59,588 nt of DNA from Heliomarina baculiformis (lineage in GTDB: Bacteria > Pseudomonadota > Alphaproteobacteria > Rhodobacterales > Rhodobacteraceae). The notes under the pieces were generated by a model, which searched no databases, was not told the origin of the DNA, and worked only from the letters and a program-made list of their open reading frames with translations. The translations under genes and the position numbers were made by a program. The stretch spans positions 1 through 59,588 of the forward strand of contig NZ_JAIMIC010000016.1 of NCBI RefSeq assembly GCF_019966545.1, read 5' to 3'. Positions 49,901 through 59,060 of the stretch are shown piece by piece; position 1 is the first letter of the stretch; each line of letters begins with the position of its first letter.

Positions 49901-50395
49901 CAATCGCTCGCGCAGCCAGCCTTCAACGATTTCGAGGAAGTTGAGATCGGCCTGGTTGCGGTCGATGACCGCTGCGCCCGGATCGATATCCGCTTCCGCC
50001 GGGTAGGGCTTGATCAATCGCTGGCAGAAGCCGTGGATGGTCGAGCAGGTGATTTCGTCGATCGCCGTGCTGGCCGACATCAGATTCTCGCGCTGTGCCG
50101 CAGACAGTCCCTCCGGCAAGCCGGCGCGGAGCTCCGGTGCGATATGGCCGGCGGCGAGATCTTCGACGAAATCCCGAACCCGCAGGAGGAGCTCGCTGGC
50201 CGCCAGTTCGGTAAACGTGACTGCCGCGATGGAACTTGGCGCGACACCCTGCGCCAGCATGACAGCGATCCTGCCGGCCATCACGGCGGTCTTGCCCGAT
50301 CCCGCGCCGGCCTCAACCAGAATGGATCGGTCATGACGGCTGATCGCGTCATGCCGGGCGCCATCATCATTCAGAACTTTCACGCTGCTCATCAT
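47000..50395 (-). CDS. AddA-like UvrD helicase-nuclease
   Basis: 1131 residues, as large as AddA. SF1A helicase motifs are EAGAGSGKTAVM (Walker A at 30-36), AAVTFTELAASELLLRV (Ia), KVLVDEFQDTDPLQAEIFWRL (II), GDPKQAIYRFRGAD (III), STNFRS (IV) and TMHAAKGLEWPVVI (V). The C-terminal RecB-like nuclease has GIADAITVNPEGRPAVVIDWKSDV with the Asp and xWK of PD-(D/E)XK, then HYRAQVRAYLDM. It should unwind and degrade double-stranded DNA ends with its AddB-like partner, whose stop it overlaps (ATGA). Its location in a defence operon suggests a second, specialised AddAB rather than the repair copy. Confidence 0.88.
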   Translation of the reverse strand: MMSSVKVLNDDGARHDAISRHDRSILVEAGAGSGKTAVMAGRIAVMLAQGVAPSSIAAVTFTELAASELLLRVRDFVEDLAAGHIAPELRAGLPEGLSAAQRENLMSASTAIDEITCSTIHGFCQRLIKPYPAEADIDPGAAVIDRNQADLNFLEIVEGWLRERLSGDQGGVLAEMVLHNPGETVALMHKIAEALRRSRKLVAPQAMPFAGHLQAFQQAADELSAFVQGAGVDEPETEVFAVRFSEMAAALPSVTDGSTPAGLVGLLVARPHPDLTTGTGSFFAYRKKGKWAAAAKQAGLSKADGDRLNDTASGLYEACCAAWAALLQAVSGQVLTTLIDEARTILARYREHKRASAQLDFDDLIYAARDLLRDHETVRQALGQRYSKVLVDEFQDTDPLQAEIFWRLCGDPGDDPQDWTRFRIRPGALFLVGDPKQAIYRFRGADVGAYVQARTAFSTQDADGLVSISTNFRSCASILTFVNERFETVLSADGQPGFTALDPFHDDPEDGVCVAAIDIAVADENGKASAEQRRDAEAEAVAELCARLIGSRPVQDRKAGAQRPCQPGDIALLAPTGAELWRYEEALELRGIPVATQAGKGLFRRQEVQDLIAITRVLADRRDTLALGALLRGPLVGLSEEELLDIVWALPRSEEEPVRIPRLDLGVDPAAIVHPLARDVIERLQGLQKRAKSTTPHDLLSQAVDVLRVRPVLLERHRGQAERALANVDLYLSLAVSYAVRGLRAFSEAMTAAWADEAREVEGRPDAQEEAVALYTMHAAKGLEWPVVIPINTMTGVMAPDSAVTDRQTDTFYCPVLGVPPSGYDAARQAEKDELDCERVRLWYVAATRARELLVLPRLDVTPSKSAWIGLVDLSLTDLPHLDVSHLPLDPISVTGDTTNGQTRESFAAEAGAIAERQMHLTWLAPSRDETATGSVLQKEEPDIWAGSADAPAPDAEAPASIQGGRERGLILHKLMEEVLTGECNEADEALTARAGDLISALGKEPSSDPADGLSPEELAGCVTRTLALSEVAALRPSLLAEFPVYAFQQEEAELVATAGIADAITVNPEGRPAVVIDWKSDVNPAQETLDHYRAQVRAYLDMTGAERGLIVLMTNGTVITVPPSPQTIAA

Positions 50396-53046
50396 TCCGC
50401 CTCCCAGATCGGCGCGACCTCACTGAGCCGCTCGGTCGAGGCGGCTTGTTTGCGTTTGCAGTAGGTGGCGCCTGCGTTTGCCGGCAGGGCAAAAGCGAGA
50501 TCGTCGTAGTCGCCTCCGGTATCCGGCCCGGGCAGTGCCGCGCCGCTGGCCAATGCGGTTCTCGCCGCCCGCAGATATGCCTTGATCTCCGCCAGGACGA
50601 CGTCCGGCTCGTCGAGCTGGAGATCGAGCGGTTCACGCGGATAGAGCAGCGAGGCGCTGATCGCGATGTGATCGCCCAGGAGCGCCTTGACGGCGAAGGC
50701 ATAAAGGCAACGCTGAAGCTCGCGGCCACCGTTCACACGGATGTCGCCTTTGGGCGGCTTGCCGGTCTTGTAGTCGCGCACGAGTGCCCGGCTGCCGTCA
50801 TCAGCGATGTCGAGCCGGTCGATATAGCCGGCAATGTGAAATCCGGTGTCGGGGATGATCACCGGCACACTGGCGTCCCAGGGCAATGCCGCCTCCGACT
50901 TGGGCTCGGACCCGCCGAACGGGATCTCGCCAAAGGATCGGCTGCCCGGCAAATGATCATTGCCATAGGCAAGCGCCTGTCCGGCAAGAGCGCGCGCATC
51001 CCCGAGCGTGCGGCCCCAGATAACAGCGGGTGGAACGGGCCGCTCGCTTTCCCACTCGGCCGCCACCGCACCAGCGGCTTGGTCCACCGCAGCCTGAATG
51101 GCAGCCACGTCGGCCGACGCCAAGCCGCCCGTCGCTTCGAGGTTTCGCAGGGCGCGGTCGAGCACCAGATGGATGAGGTCGCCGGTTTGCAGGGCGTCAA
51201 GCACGAGCGGCTCGGCACTGCTTTGCGGGGATTTCCAACCGAGAGCATAGCGCCAGAGGAAATTGAGGGGGCTGCGCAGCAGTGTTTTGAGCGAGCTCGC
51301 CGACTGAGTCCGCTCGAGGATCGCGAGAACCAAAGGATGATCGGACCTGACCAGGCCATCATGAGCTGTCACATCGGCCATGCGCCAATCGCGCCAGCAG
51401 GAACGCGCACTCAATGCCTGGGAATCGGCGGCGAATTCCTGCGGCCGCGCCATCAGCCGGTCGGTTTCACTGAAGGCATGGGCGGGAACGGCGTTGCGCC
51501 GCAGATAGGCTTCCTCGTCATAGGTGGCGAGCAGGGGGCTGCGACCCAGCAGCCGACCGTCGCTGTCGCGTCGGGCGCGGGAGAGGACGACGTCGCTGCC
51601 CGTAGTGGCGAGGATCGTATCAAAGTCACGGCGATCTGCCAGATTGACGGGAAGCGGGTCGAGCTCGCCCGTTGGAATAATGTGGTCCGGGATCAGCCGA
51701 TCTTCGGCGATCCCGCGTGGCCAGCGGGAGGAATTGAGACCGATCAGCCGAGCGAAGCGTCGCGGCGACGCGGCGAGCGCGCTGGCCGGCATCCAGGCCA
51801 CGGAGACGGAGGCCTCGAGCCCGTCATCCTGTTTCAGTGTTTCCAGCGTGCTGTCGATCGCGCCGGCGGGCCCTGCCAGAAGGGCTTTGCGCCAGATGGA
51901 CAATGCCCGGCCCTTGAGGAAGGCTTCGCCGATTTCCTGTGCCGCGTCCGGTCCCTTTGCCAGCAGATCGACCGCAGCACGCAGCACCGGGGCGTGATCC
52001 ATGCCGTCGGGCCAGTCGTCTGGCGCGAGGCGCGCCAGCAGTTGGTTCCAGGCGGACGGTGTTGACAAGGGTGCATCGCTTGGAAGGACGCGCATCCAGC
52101 CATCGGGAAGGGAAGCCATAGGTGCAGAATCGCCGCACAGGGCGGCGAGACGGCGCAAGCGCGACTGCGAAAGGCCGCGCACGATGATGTCGGCGAGTGC
52201 CGCTGCCGCTTGTCCGTCACGTGTGGTGACGGCCGGGACGCCATGAACGAAATGCAGATCGATATTGGCATCGGCGCGCAGCGCGAGAAAGTGATCGTCG
52301 TAGTCGGCCGGCGACGCGGTGGCGATGGCAATGTCGGCGGGCGGTACGCCCGACGCGAGCAGCGACCGGACCCAACGCAGTGTCTCGACTGCCTCATGGT
52401 AAGCGGTCGCGGCACTGACGGATCGAATGGTCGGCGCCTCAGCATCGCCTCGAGCGACAGGAACGCCGCTTTCCTTGAGCCAGGCCGGGACAGGGCGGGG
52501 ACCTGACGTCCATTGCATGGGGGTGTGCTCGGCGAGCGCCTTCAGTAGAGGCCGCCAGCAGGGAGACAGTTCGGTCAGTCCGGCGATTTCCATCGAGCCG
52601 AATATGGCGGGCGCATGGGTGATCCGGCTGATGGCTGCGGCGACAACATCGACCGGCCGCATCATTCCGCCCGGAAGTTCGGCAAGGACAGCGGCCTCCA
52701 GGCGAGCGATGGCTTCAAGCCTTGGATGATCACCTAAACGGGAAGCGAGATCGATACCGGCCCGCCACGCTTTGTGCAATGTGTCGGCGGCCGCACCGAT
52801 CATGCCCGGCAGCATCTTGATATCTTCCAATTCGCCCATCGGTGTTTCAGGGAGGACCGTCTGGATCGCCGCGCGCAGGCTTTCTTCGTCGATTGCGCGG
52901 GCGAAACCGCCCGCGAGCCGTACCGCGGCTTGTTCGAATGACATGATCTGGAGGCCATGTTGACCGCTGCGGGCTGCCACAAGGCGGGCCTCGCGCATTG
53001 CGTGTCGTCCATAGACAATAAGCGTGGACCGGCACGTCATGGACAT
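50392..53046 (-). CDS. AddB-like PD-(D/E)XK nuclease
   Basis: 884 residues from the ATG at 53046, preceded by AAAGGA; TTG 53052 and ATG 53040 are alternatives. The N-terminal two thirds resemble an inactive helicase core as in AddB, with no intact Walker A seen. The C-terminus has the RecB nuclease signature: GYIDRLDIADDGSRALVRDYKTGKPP with catalytic Asp and Lys, then QRCLYAFA (the QxxxY motif). Only a few Cys are visible, so the Fe-S cluster of classical AddB is not evident. It begins 2 bases after the helicase stop and overlaps the AddA-like start. Confidence 0.85.
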   Translation of the reverse strand: MSMTCRSTLIVYGRHAMREARLVAARSGQHGLQIMSFEQAAVRLAGGFARAIDEESLRAAIQTVLPETPMGELEDIKMLPGMIGAAADTLHKAWRAGIDLASRLGDHPRLEAIARLEAAVLAELPGGMMRPVDVVAAAISRITHAPAIFGSMEIAGLTELSPCWRPLLKALAEHTPMQWTSGPRPVPAWLKESGVPVARGDAEAPTIRSVSAATAYHEAVETLRWVRSLLASGVPPADIAIATASPADYDDHFLALRADANIDLHFVHGVPAVTTRDGQAAAALADIIVRGLSQSRLRRLAALCGDSAPMASLPDGWMRVLPSDAPLSTPSAWNQLLARLAPDDWPDGMDHAPVLRAAVDLLAKGPDAAQEIGEAFLKGRALSIWRKALLAGPAGAIDSTLETLKQDDGLEASVSVAWMPASALAASPRRFARLIGLNSSRWPRGIAEDRLIPDHIIPTGELDPLPVNLADRRDFDTILATTGSDVVLSRARRDSDGRLLGRSPLLATYDEEAYLRRNAVPAHAFSETDRLMARPQEFAADSQALSARSCWRDWRMADVTAHDGLVRSDHPLVLAILERTQSASSLKTLLRSPLNFLWRYALGWKSPQSSAEPLVLDALQTGDLIHLVLDRALRNLEATGGLASADVAAIQAAVDQAAGAVAAEWESERPVPPAVIWGRTLGDARALAGQALAYGNDHLPGSRSFGEIPFGGSEPKSEAALPWDASVPVIIPDTGFHIAGYIDRLDIADDGSRALVRDYKTGKPPKGDIRVNGGRELQRCLYAFAVKALLGDHIAISASLLYPREPLDLQLDEPDVVLAEIKAYLRAARTALASGAALPGPDTGGDYDDLAFALPANAGATYCKRKQAASTERLSEVAPIWEAE

Positions 53047-53048
53047 CT

Positions 53049-55226
53049 TCAAGTTCCTTTTCGAAGAATAGCTTTGACCAAATCGGGAAGTGCTTGTGTC
53101 GAAAGCTTTGAGGATTCAGCGTCCCGAACCAAAAGTTCGATAGTAAGAAATTGATGGAACTTCTCTGATATCAGATTGCCAGCGCCTGCGAAAAAATCGA
53201 TGGGTGCGCCAGATCGAATATCGTCCAGCGCCGATCGAAGATCGGGCGTTTCGTCCCCGGCCTCCACCAGCAGGAACCCGTCATGCTGCTCGACTGAAAA
53301 CCCCTCACTTCTCAGTGCTAGCGCGAGGGTTGATGTCTTCACAGTACCGACCCGCGTCGCAATGACTGATGTATGCTCGCCAATGGTGTGTAGGTTATTG
53401 GCCCTAAACCCCAGCTGTTCATAGTGAGCACGCGCTTCCTCGAGCATCATCAAAGAGACTGTATCCATGTAAGCTGGGCTGGAATCCCCCTCGAGCACGG
53501 CGAACATTCGGTCGATCACTTTGTCATGAATGTCCCCCGCATCGCCGCCGAAGACGGGCGGCACACCAGCCTTCGCGGGTTTGACGACGATGACCTTTTC
53601 ACGATCATGGATTTCTTGAACAACCCAACGTCGCCCAGAGAATATTAATAGCATCCCAGGGGCAAGAACATTATCGATCGGCAGGGTTCCAAGGTCCCGC
53701 CCCTCTGCGACCAACCGGAATTCCTCAGGCGTCTGAAACACCGCATAGAAGCTGTAATGCTCAACCAGTTTTTCGCCCGCGGGTCCCAAAAGCAACAGCC
53801 CGCTGCCGACCTGTTCGATCAAGCCGGTTTCTGGGTGGCCGATTGCACGCAACACATCTGCGAAGACTTCGGTTGTGACCTTCCGAAAGGGGCCTTCGCG
53901 GCAGAGCACATTGTAGACCACGCTTGCAGACGCACCGCCGCGCTGCGCTATGACTGACAGTATCTGGTGGACGAGCGTCGAGAGATGAAGCGCCTGAGGT
54001 TTTGGAGGTTCGCACCAGCCTTCCAGCAGCAAGTCTATCATCGCGATGGACCTGATCAGGCCGAGGCGAAGACGATCCACGAAACTGCTCTCCGGCGTCA
54101 ACTTGGCTTCGACAGCATACTGCCTGAGAATGGCCGGCTGTCCTTCACGCCGGCCTGATCGGCCAAGCCGTTGTCGCAACGCGGCGACGCTGAATGGCGC
54201 ACCGATTTGAGCCACGCAGGTCACGTCACCGATGTCGATTCCAAGCTCGAGCGTCGACGTGCAAACGGCGGTCGTCGGTTTCGCAGGGTCCTTCAAGCGC
54301 CGCTCAACGAAGTCACGGTGTTCTCGGGAGAGGCTCGCGTGGTGGGGATAGAATTCCTGTGGCAGGTGCTCCCGTTCGCAAAGCTCCCGCAACCGATCTG
54401 CGTAAATCTCGACCCGTTGGCGCGCTCCGGCGAAGACCAGGTTGTCGCTGCCTCGAAGGTGTTTGAAAAGATGTGCTGCGATCGCGTCCGTTGCGGATGG
54501 GCTGTTTTCATCTTCATCGCCGGAAAGGTAACCGCGAAGCTGAAGCTTCAATTCAGCCTCGCCGCCATCTGCTTCGATCAGCTGGACAGCGTTTGCGGCG
54601 TCAGGGCGAAGATAGGCCTTAGCGAGGTCCATGTCGCCTAGCGTAGCTGACAGACCTATCCGACGGATTGGGCGCTTTATCGCGAGCTCGAGCCGTGTGA
54701 GCAGTGAACGAAGCTGGACACCGCGTTCGCTGTCCAGAACTGTGTGCAGCTCGTCGATCACGACCGCCCGTGTCGCCCCAAACAGGCGGGCAATTTCCAA
54801 ACCGCGACGAATGAAAAGCGCCTCAAGGGACTCTGGGGTTATCAGAAGGATCCCTTTTGGCGATTTCAACGCGCGCGTCTTGATGGATTGCGAGACATCT
54901 CCGTGCCAGGGAACAACCGGAAGCTCTGCTTCCTGGCAGATGCCCTCCAGCCGCATGGCCTGGTCCGTGATCAGGGCTTTCAGCGGACCGATGTAGAGCA
55001 GGTCGAAGCCGGTGCCGCCCGAAGGCTTGTCAAGCACCTGTGAAATCAACGGCAGGAACGCCGCCTCGGTCTTTCCGCCCGCCGTGGACGCCGCAACGAT
55101 CAAATCGGCATTGGTTTCGCAGATCGTCCGGATGGATCGCGCCTGGATGTCGCGAAGTTCGCGCCATCCTTTCTGGCGTATCCATTTCTGCACAGGCCTC
55201 GCCAGTTTGTCGAACGCACTGCTCAT
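53049..55226 (-). CDS. sngC: DEAD/DEAH-box helicase (Shango SngC-like)
   Basis: 725 residues. It is a Lhr/DruE-like SF2 helicase layout: the Q-motif-like LRDIQARSI, Walker A ASTAGGKTEAAFLPL near 46, YIGPLKALITDQ (Ia), VVIDELHTVLDSERG (motif II as DELH), IGLSATLGD (III), TSTLELGIDIGDVTCVAQIG (V) and LRQRLGRSGRREGQPA (VI). The C-terminal ~300 residues are specific. In Shango the helicase is the third component after the TerB protein and the ATPase, exactly the order here. It starts 5 bp after the ATPase stop. Assignment to Shango rests on gene order and domain types. Confidence 0.8.
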   Translation of the reverse strand: MSSAFDKLARPVQKWIRQKGWRELRDIQARSIRTICETNADLIVAASTAGGKTEAAFLPLISQVLDKPSGGTGFDLLYIGPLKALITDQAMRLEGICQEAELPVVPWHGDVSQSIKTRALKSPKGILLITPESLEALFIRRGLEIARLFGATRAVVIDELHTVLDSERGVQLRSLLTRLELAIKRPIRRIGLSATLGDMDLAKAYLRPDAANAVQLIEADGGEAELKLQLRGYLSGDEDENSPSATDAIAAHLFKHLRGSDNLVFAGARQRVEIYADRLRELCEREHLPQEFYPHHASLSREHRDFVERRLKDPAKPTTAVCTSTLELGIDIGDVTCVAQIGAPFSVAALRQRLGRSGRREGQPAILRQYAVEAKLTPESSFVDRLRLGLIRSIAMIDLLLEGWCEPPKPQALHLSTLVHQILSVIAQRGGASASVVYNVLCREGPFRKVTTEVFADVLRAIGHPETGLIEQVGSGLLLLGPAGEKLVEHYSFYAVFQTPEEFRLVAEGRDLGTLPIDNVLAPGMLLIFSGRRWVVQEIHDREKVIVVKPAKAGVPPVFGGDAGDIHDKVIDRMFAVLEGDSSPAYMDTVSLMMLEEARAHYEQLGFRANNLHTIGEHTSVIATRVGTVKTSTLALALRSEGFSVEQHDGFLLVEAGDETPDLRSALDDIRSGAPIDFFAGAGNLISEKFHQFLTIELLVRDAESSKLSTQALPDLVKAILRKGT

Positions 55227-55231
55227 CGGCG

Positions 55232-56539
55232 TCAGAGCTTGAAGCTGATCAGGTCATCGTAACCGGGGTCTTGGGCGCCAGTCGACTCGTCTACCTCGGT
55301 CATGTCTTCGCCGAGGTCTTCGGAGACCTCGATCTTTTCGATCAGATCGCTCCACTCGACACCGGGGTTTTGCCCAAGCACGGAAAGCAGGTTCACGAAT
55401 GTCGTCACCGTATTACGCGGGGTGCGGAAGTAAGCTTCCCCGATCCGGTCCGAGCAATGCGCCATAAAGGCCTCGAGCGCGGCGTCCGGCAGAGCACCGG
55501 CATCGTCCTGCATGATCCTCCGGACATTGGCCAGAAGAACGAAGAGATCTTCAGGGGTCAGGCTGGCCAACCGGACAACGGGTCCTGAAAGGTCGACCAA
55601 TCCGTCTCGCGCGAAGGTGTTCTCGGCCAAACGCGATTGAAGGGCTTCGTAACTGTATAACCCACGACGGGTGTTCATGAGAAACTCCGGGGTCCCGCCC
55701 ATGAGAAATCCGAGGTTCTCGGCACTGCCCTGCAGCACATCATTCAGGATCCGGAGAATCTGTTCGTAGTTTGCATTGCGGGCCTGCGACGATGTGAGCT
55801 TGTAGAGGTTCACCATCTCGTCGAGGCCGACCAGCAATCCTTTATATCCGGCCTCGCACACAAATGCCGACATTAGCTTCAGATGGTCATAGACACTGGC
55901 ATCATCGATGATCGTTCGCACTCCAAGCGCCTTGCGCGCGTCGGTGCGTGTCGCGAATTCACCGCGCAGCCACCTCAGGGCCGCGGATTTCAACTCGTCG
56001 TCGCCGGTCTCATGGCCTTCCCAATATCGACGGATGACTTCAGCGAACTCAAACCCCCCAGTAAGTTCTTCGAAGTGGCCAAGGCGTTCACGGATGACAG
56101 ACCCTGTTGGCAAATCTCGTTCTTCAGCGTCTCTGTGAGCCTGGCTGACAAAACGCTCCACCACACTGGCCAATGCCCCACCATCGGGCTTTGTCCGCGT
56201 CGAGAGGTTTCGGGCCATCTCGGCATACAGCCCCCGAGCTTGTCCGCCGGTCGCGTGAATGCGCCGATCCGGCGCCAGATCGGCGAACATCACGACCAGG
56301 CCTTTCTCCAGAGCCACGAGGCGGATCAGGTTCATGAAGAACGTCTTGCCCGATCCGTATTCCCCGATGATGAACCGGATCGCCGATCCGCCATCGGATA
56401 TCCGGTCCATGTCCTTGACGAGCTCTTCAATCTCTCGGACGCGGCCAACCTGAATATGGCGCAAACCGAGTTTGGGCACGACCCCGGCCCGAAGCGCCTG
56501 TACGATTGCATCGCGTTCACGTGGTTTCAACTTAGACAT
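55232..56539 (-). CDS. sngB: BrxD-like ATPase (Shango SngB-like)
   Basis: 435 residues from the ATG at 56539, with GGAGG 6 bases upstream; an earlier in-frame codon at 56554 lies inside the TerB gene. Walker A GEYGSGKT is at 59-66 followed by FFMNLIRLVALEKGL; GLLVGLDEMVNLYKL is the Walker B/sensor region. LRHIQVGRVREIEEL before the P-loop and RNTVTTFVNLLSVL near the end are typical of the BrxD/DUF2791 group of STAND-like ATPases in BREX and Shango loci. It overlaps the TerB gene by 8 bases. No BREX methylase or PglZ gene is present, which favours Shango over BREX. Confidence 0.82.
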   Translation of the reverse strand: MSKLKPRERDAIVQALRAGVVPKLGLRHIQVGRVREIEELVKDMDRISDGGSAIRFIIGEYGSGKTFFMNLIRLVALEKGLVVMFADLAPDRRIHATGGQARGLYAEMARNLSTRTKPDGGALASVVERFVSQAHRDAEERDLPTGSVIRERLGHFEELTGGFEFAEVIRRYWEGHETGDDELKSAALRWLRGEFATRTDARKALGVRTIIDDASVYDHLKLMSAFVCEAGYKGLLVGLDEMVNLYKLTSSQARNANYEQILRILNDVLQGSAENLGFLMGGTPEFLMNTRRGLYSYEALQSRLAENTFARDGLVDLSGPVVRLASLTPEDLFVLLANVRRIMQDDAGALPDAALEAFMAHCSDRIGEAYFRTPRNTVTTFVNLLSVLGQNPGVEWSDLIEKIEVSEDLGEDMTEVDESTGAQDPGYDDLISFKL

Positions 56540-59060
56540 CCCTGCCCTCCGCACTCATCTTTTCTTTTACCGCCTCCGCAATTTCCAGAGACACGTCATA
56601 TCCATCATACTCGTCGAGCAGTGCTTCGTTGTAGGTCTCAAAAGCCCATTCATTCACGACTTCCAAAGCCCCGGATGCCATCAACCCATGCGAGGCGCAG
56701 ATCGTCTCGAACTCGGTTTCAGACCAATGCTCTCGAGTGACCAGTTCGAGGACAAGGGCGCCGTGTTTCGGGTCAAGCCCTACCAGCTGGCTTTGGCTGG
56801 CAGGCGCGGAGGCACCACTTTCTTCCTCTTCGACATCGAAAATCTGACCGAGGACGGACGACACGCGCTCTGTGTCCGAACGAATTGCTGCGATCCGTGA
56901 AGCGTCGAGTTTCGGTCCGCTGGCTTTTTCGAGCGCGGGTATCGCTTCGCCCGGGCGACCCGGTTGCGACGCGCGAACAGTGCGTGGACCATCCGCAACT
57001 TCGCCAGCATGCAGGTCGGCGTAGGCAAGCGCAGGATCAAGTCCCAAAGCCTTGTAGATTTTCTCGATGCTTGCTACTTCGTCGGAGTGAATAATGCCAT
57101 CGGCATGTGCTGCACCGACCAGCGCTGCCCGCATAGCGGCTTGGCTGTCTTGGCCCACCTCCTTCAGTTTGCGCCGCAGAAGCGTCATGTCCGGTGGCAC
57201 GGCCAGGAACCATTCAAGGTTTGCACGCAGCCTGCGGCGTTCCTGATCGCTGAGGGCTGCGGCAGAAACCTGATCTTCCAACGCCCTGCGTTCAGGCTCC
57301 GCGATGCGACCATCCGCATGGGCGACGAACGACCCAAGTGCCAATTCGATCAAGGCGCTTCGATAGCTGTCGGAAACGTCCTCCAGTCTTTCGACGGGTT
57401 CGCCCAGACGAAACAGCACAACAGGCTCTTCCGCCTTGGGCGACCGGAGCGCAAACCGAGGGTCGGGCGCCAGACCGAAACCGAGGCGCGCGAGCGCGTC
57501 GGCGGCTCCTGTCATTTGCCGTTTTCCGATCTTCTCGTTCCTTTCTCCCTCCAGTCGTCCGATCACCTCCTCAAGCGGCACCAATCCCCCGCGATCGACG
57601 ATATCGCTTGCCCAAGATTTCAAGCGGTCCATTTCCTCTGATGGGAAAGCATCCCAAAGTTCAGAGGGCAGCAAGGCATGCGCTTCCACACTTCCGCGGC
57701 CATCAGGGTTTCGGCCCAGGAAGCGACTGAGCTTGTCGAGGTCGTTCATCACCTCGTCAGCCAGCTCTTGCGCAATCTCGACCGGCTTGCGCAAGCCGGA
57801 GATGTCGGGCACAGGTTTGCCATCCACGGTCGGATTGACTGACCCCTGAAACTCGCTGGAGGCGGCGCGATAGGATGCCGTGAGTAATTTCCGGGGTTTT
57901 GTCACTTTGAGCCCATCAGGAAAACGCCGATCAAACCGCATACGGAAAAGAGCGACGAACTCGTCACGGCACCGCGTCGCGGGAGTTCTCAGATTTGTCT
58001 CCGGATGGCAGATGAACCAACTCAGCAACCAGTCAGCCGTCAGGTTCTCGCCTTTGTCGATCCGAGCTCCGATTGCGTATTTGAGTGAGAACGGAAGTTC
58101 CCAGCCCTGCTTCTCGAAAATCGGTTCGATAGCGTCGAGGTCGGTTTCGGTAAGCATCGCAATGTCGAGGAACTCACCCAAATAGCGCCTGACAGAGTGG
58201 TTGTCAGGGTAAAGTGACTGCAGCCGCCGAACTTCCTGGACGATATCCTTTGCATCTTCGTTCGACTGATCGACGAAGAAGCGACGTTCCAACCCATAAA
58301 AATACAGGAACATGTAGCCAGGGTTATACGAGGCGTCGTTTCGCCCGCTGGCCAACCAGTCGAGGTAGGTCGCCCGGCACTGAGGTGAGATATCCGAGTA
58401 CCCCGGCCAGTAGGGCATACCTTCACCAGCTTTGTCGGCTCCAGAGCGCGCGACAGACAGGGATGGATCGATATAGGCTCGGCACTTGTCACGATACCCG
58501 TAGGCGTTCAGCAAGGGAGGCGTGCCGACATAGACCATCCCGCCGATATTGCGGCCAGCCACGCTAGCTGTTTCATTAGACGGGACCCACCCGCTTTTCG
58601 ATGATCGGGCCGATGCGCTCGGTGCCACTCGCGAGGGCAGGTTTCGTTCAGCGGCCGCTGCAAGAGCCGGCGCCGCAGACTTTCCAGCCCGAACGATTTC
58701 AGCGTAGTCTTGCTTTGGTGGGGAATAGGCCTGAACGGCAGCCGGCGCTTTGGACGCAATGGCTTCGCGAGTTCGTTCGCGCTCCCGCTCGACACGTTTG
58801 TCGTAGGCTCTTGGTCGGGCTACCGGCTCAGATTGAGATGTTCGGGTTTCTGAGCTTCCCTCAGCTTGCGCCTTTGCAGCGACTTTCCGCGATCTCCGTG
58901 TTTCTTGCCACCAGACCAGAATGACGGGAACACCAAATGCAAACAACATCTGGCCGCCAATCGGCCAAGCCTGAAGCATTGTGGTCACCACGACCATGCA
59001 TAAGAAAAAATATAGGACGAGAAAGAATGTAATTCGGAAAAACTTGATTATTGAAGACAT
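56532..59060 (-). CDS. sngA: TerB-family membrane protein (Shango SngA-like)
   Basis: 842 residues. Two N-terminal membrane helices (FFRITFFLVLYFFLCMVVVTTML and MLFAFGVPVILVWW) are followed by a basic disordered linker. A TerB-N-like domain lies at about 185-400 (MVYVGTPPLL; YIDPSLSVA; MPYWPGYSDISPQCRATYLDWLASGR). A TerB domain is near 585-690 (ALGSFVAHADGRIAEPERRAL; GAAHADGIIHSDEVASIEKIYKALGL), and a TerB-C-like end (ALVLELVTREHWSETEFETI) completes it. The two HADG acidic motifs are TerB metal-binding-type repeats. In Shango this type of protein heads the operon. I infer a membrane-anchored sensor. GGAGAGGG precedes the ATG. Confidence 0.83.
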   Translation of the reverse strand: MSSIIKFFRITFFLVLYFFLCMVVVTTMLQAWPIGGQMLFAFGVPVILVWWQETRRSRKVAAKAQAEGSSETRTSQSEPVARPRAYDKRVERERERTREAIASKAPAAVQAYSPPKQDYAEIVRAGKSAAPALAAAAERNLPSRVAPSASARSSKSGWVPSNETASVAGRNIGGMVYVGTPPLLNAYGYRDKCRAYIDPSLSVARSGADKAGEGMPYWPGYSDISPQCRATYLDWLASGRNDASYNPGYMFLYFYGLERRFFVDQSNEDAKDIVQEVRRLQSLYPDNHSVRRYLGEFLDIAMLTETDLDAIEPIFEKQGWELPFSLKYAIGARIDKGENLTADWLLSWFICHPETNLRTPATRCRDEFVALFRMRFDRRFPDGLKVTKPRKLLTASYRAASSEFQGSVNPTVDGKPVPDISGLRKPVEIAQELADEVMNDLDKLSRFLGRNPDGRGSVEAHALLPSELWDAFPSEEMDRLKSWASDIVDRGGLVPLEEVIGRLEGERNEKIGKRQMTGAADALARLGFGLAPDPRFALRSPKAEEPVVLFRLGEPVERLEDVSDSYRSALIELALGSFVAHADGRIAEPERRALEDQVSAAALSDQERRRLRANLEWFLAVPPDMTLLRRKLKEVGQDSQAAMRAALVGAAHADGIIHSDEVASIEKIYKALGLDPALAYADLHAGEVADGPRTVRASQPGRPGEAIPALEKASGPKLDASRIAAIRSDTERVSSVLGQIFDVEEEESGASAPASQSQLVGLDPKHGALVLELVTREHWSETEFETICASHGLMASGALEVVNEWAFETYNEALLDEYDGYDVSLEIAEAVKEKMSAEGRDV

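Noticed and set aside
50446-52065. 539-codon plus-strand open frame antisense to the AddB-like gene
   Set aside because: No ribosome-binding site, no recognisable motif, and the composition is that of the complement of a high-GC gene. The minus-strand frame carries a clear nuclease signature.
53049-56539. BREX system, because of the BrxD-like ATPase
   Set aside because: No PglX methylase, PglZ, BrxC or BrxB gene is present. TerB, ATPase and helicase in this order fits Shango better.
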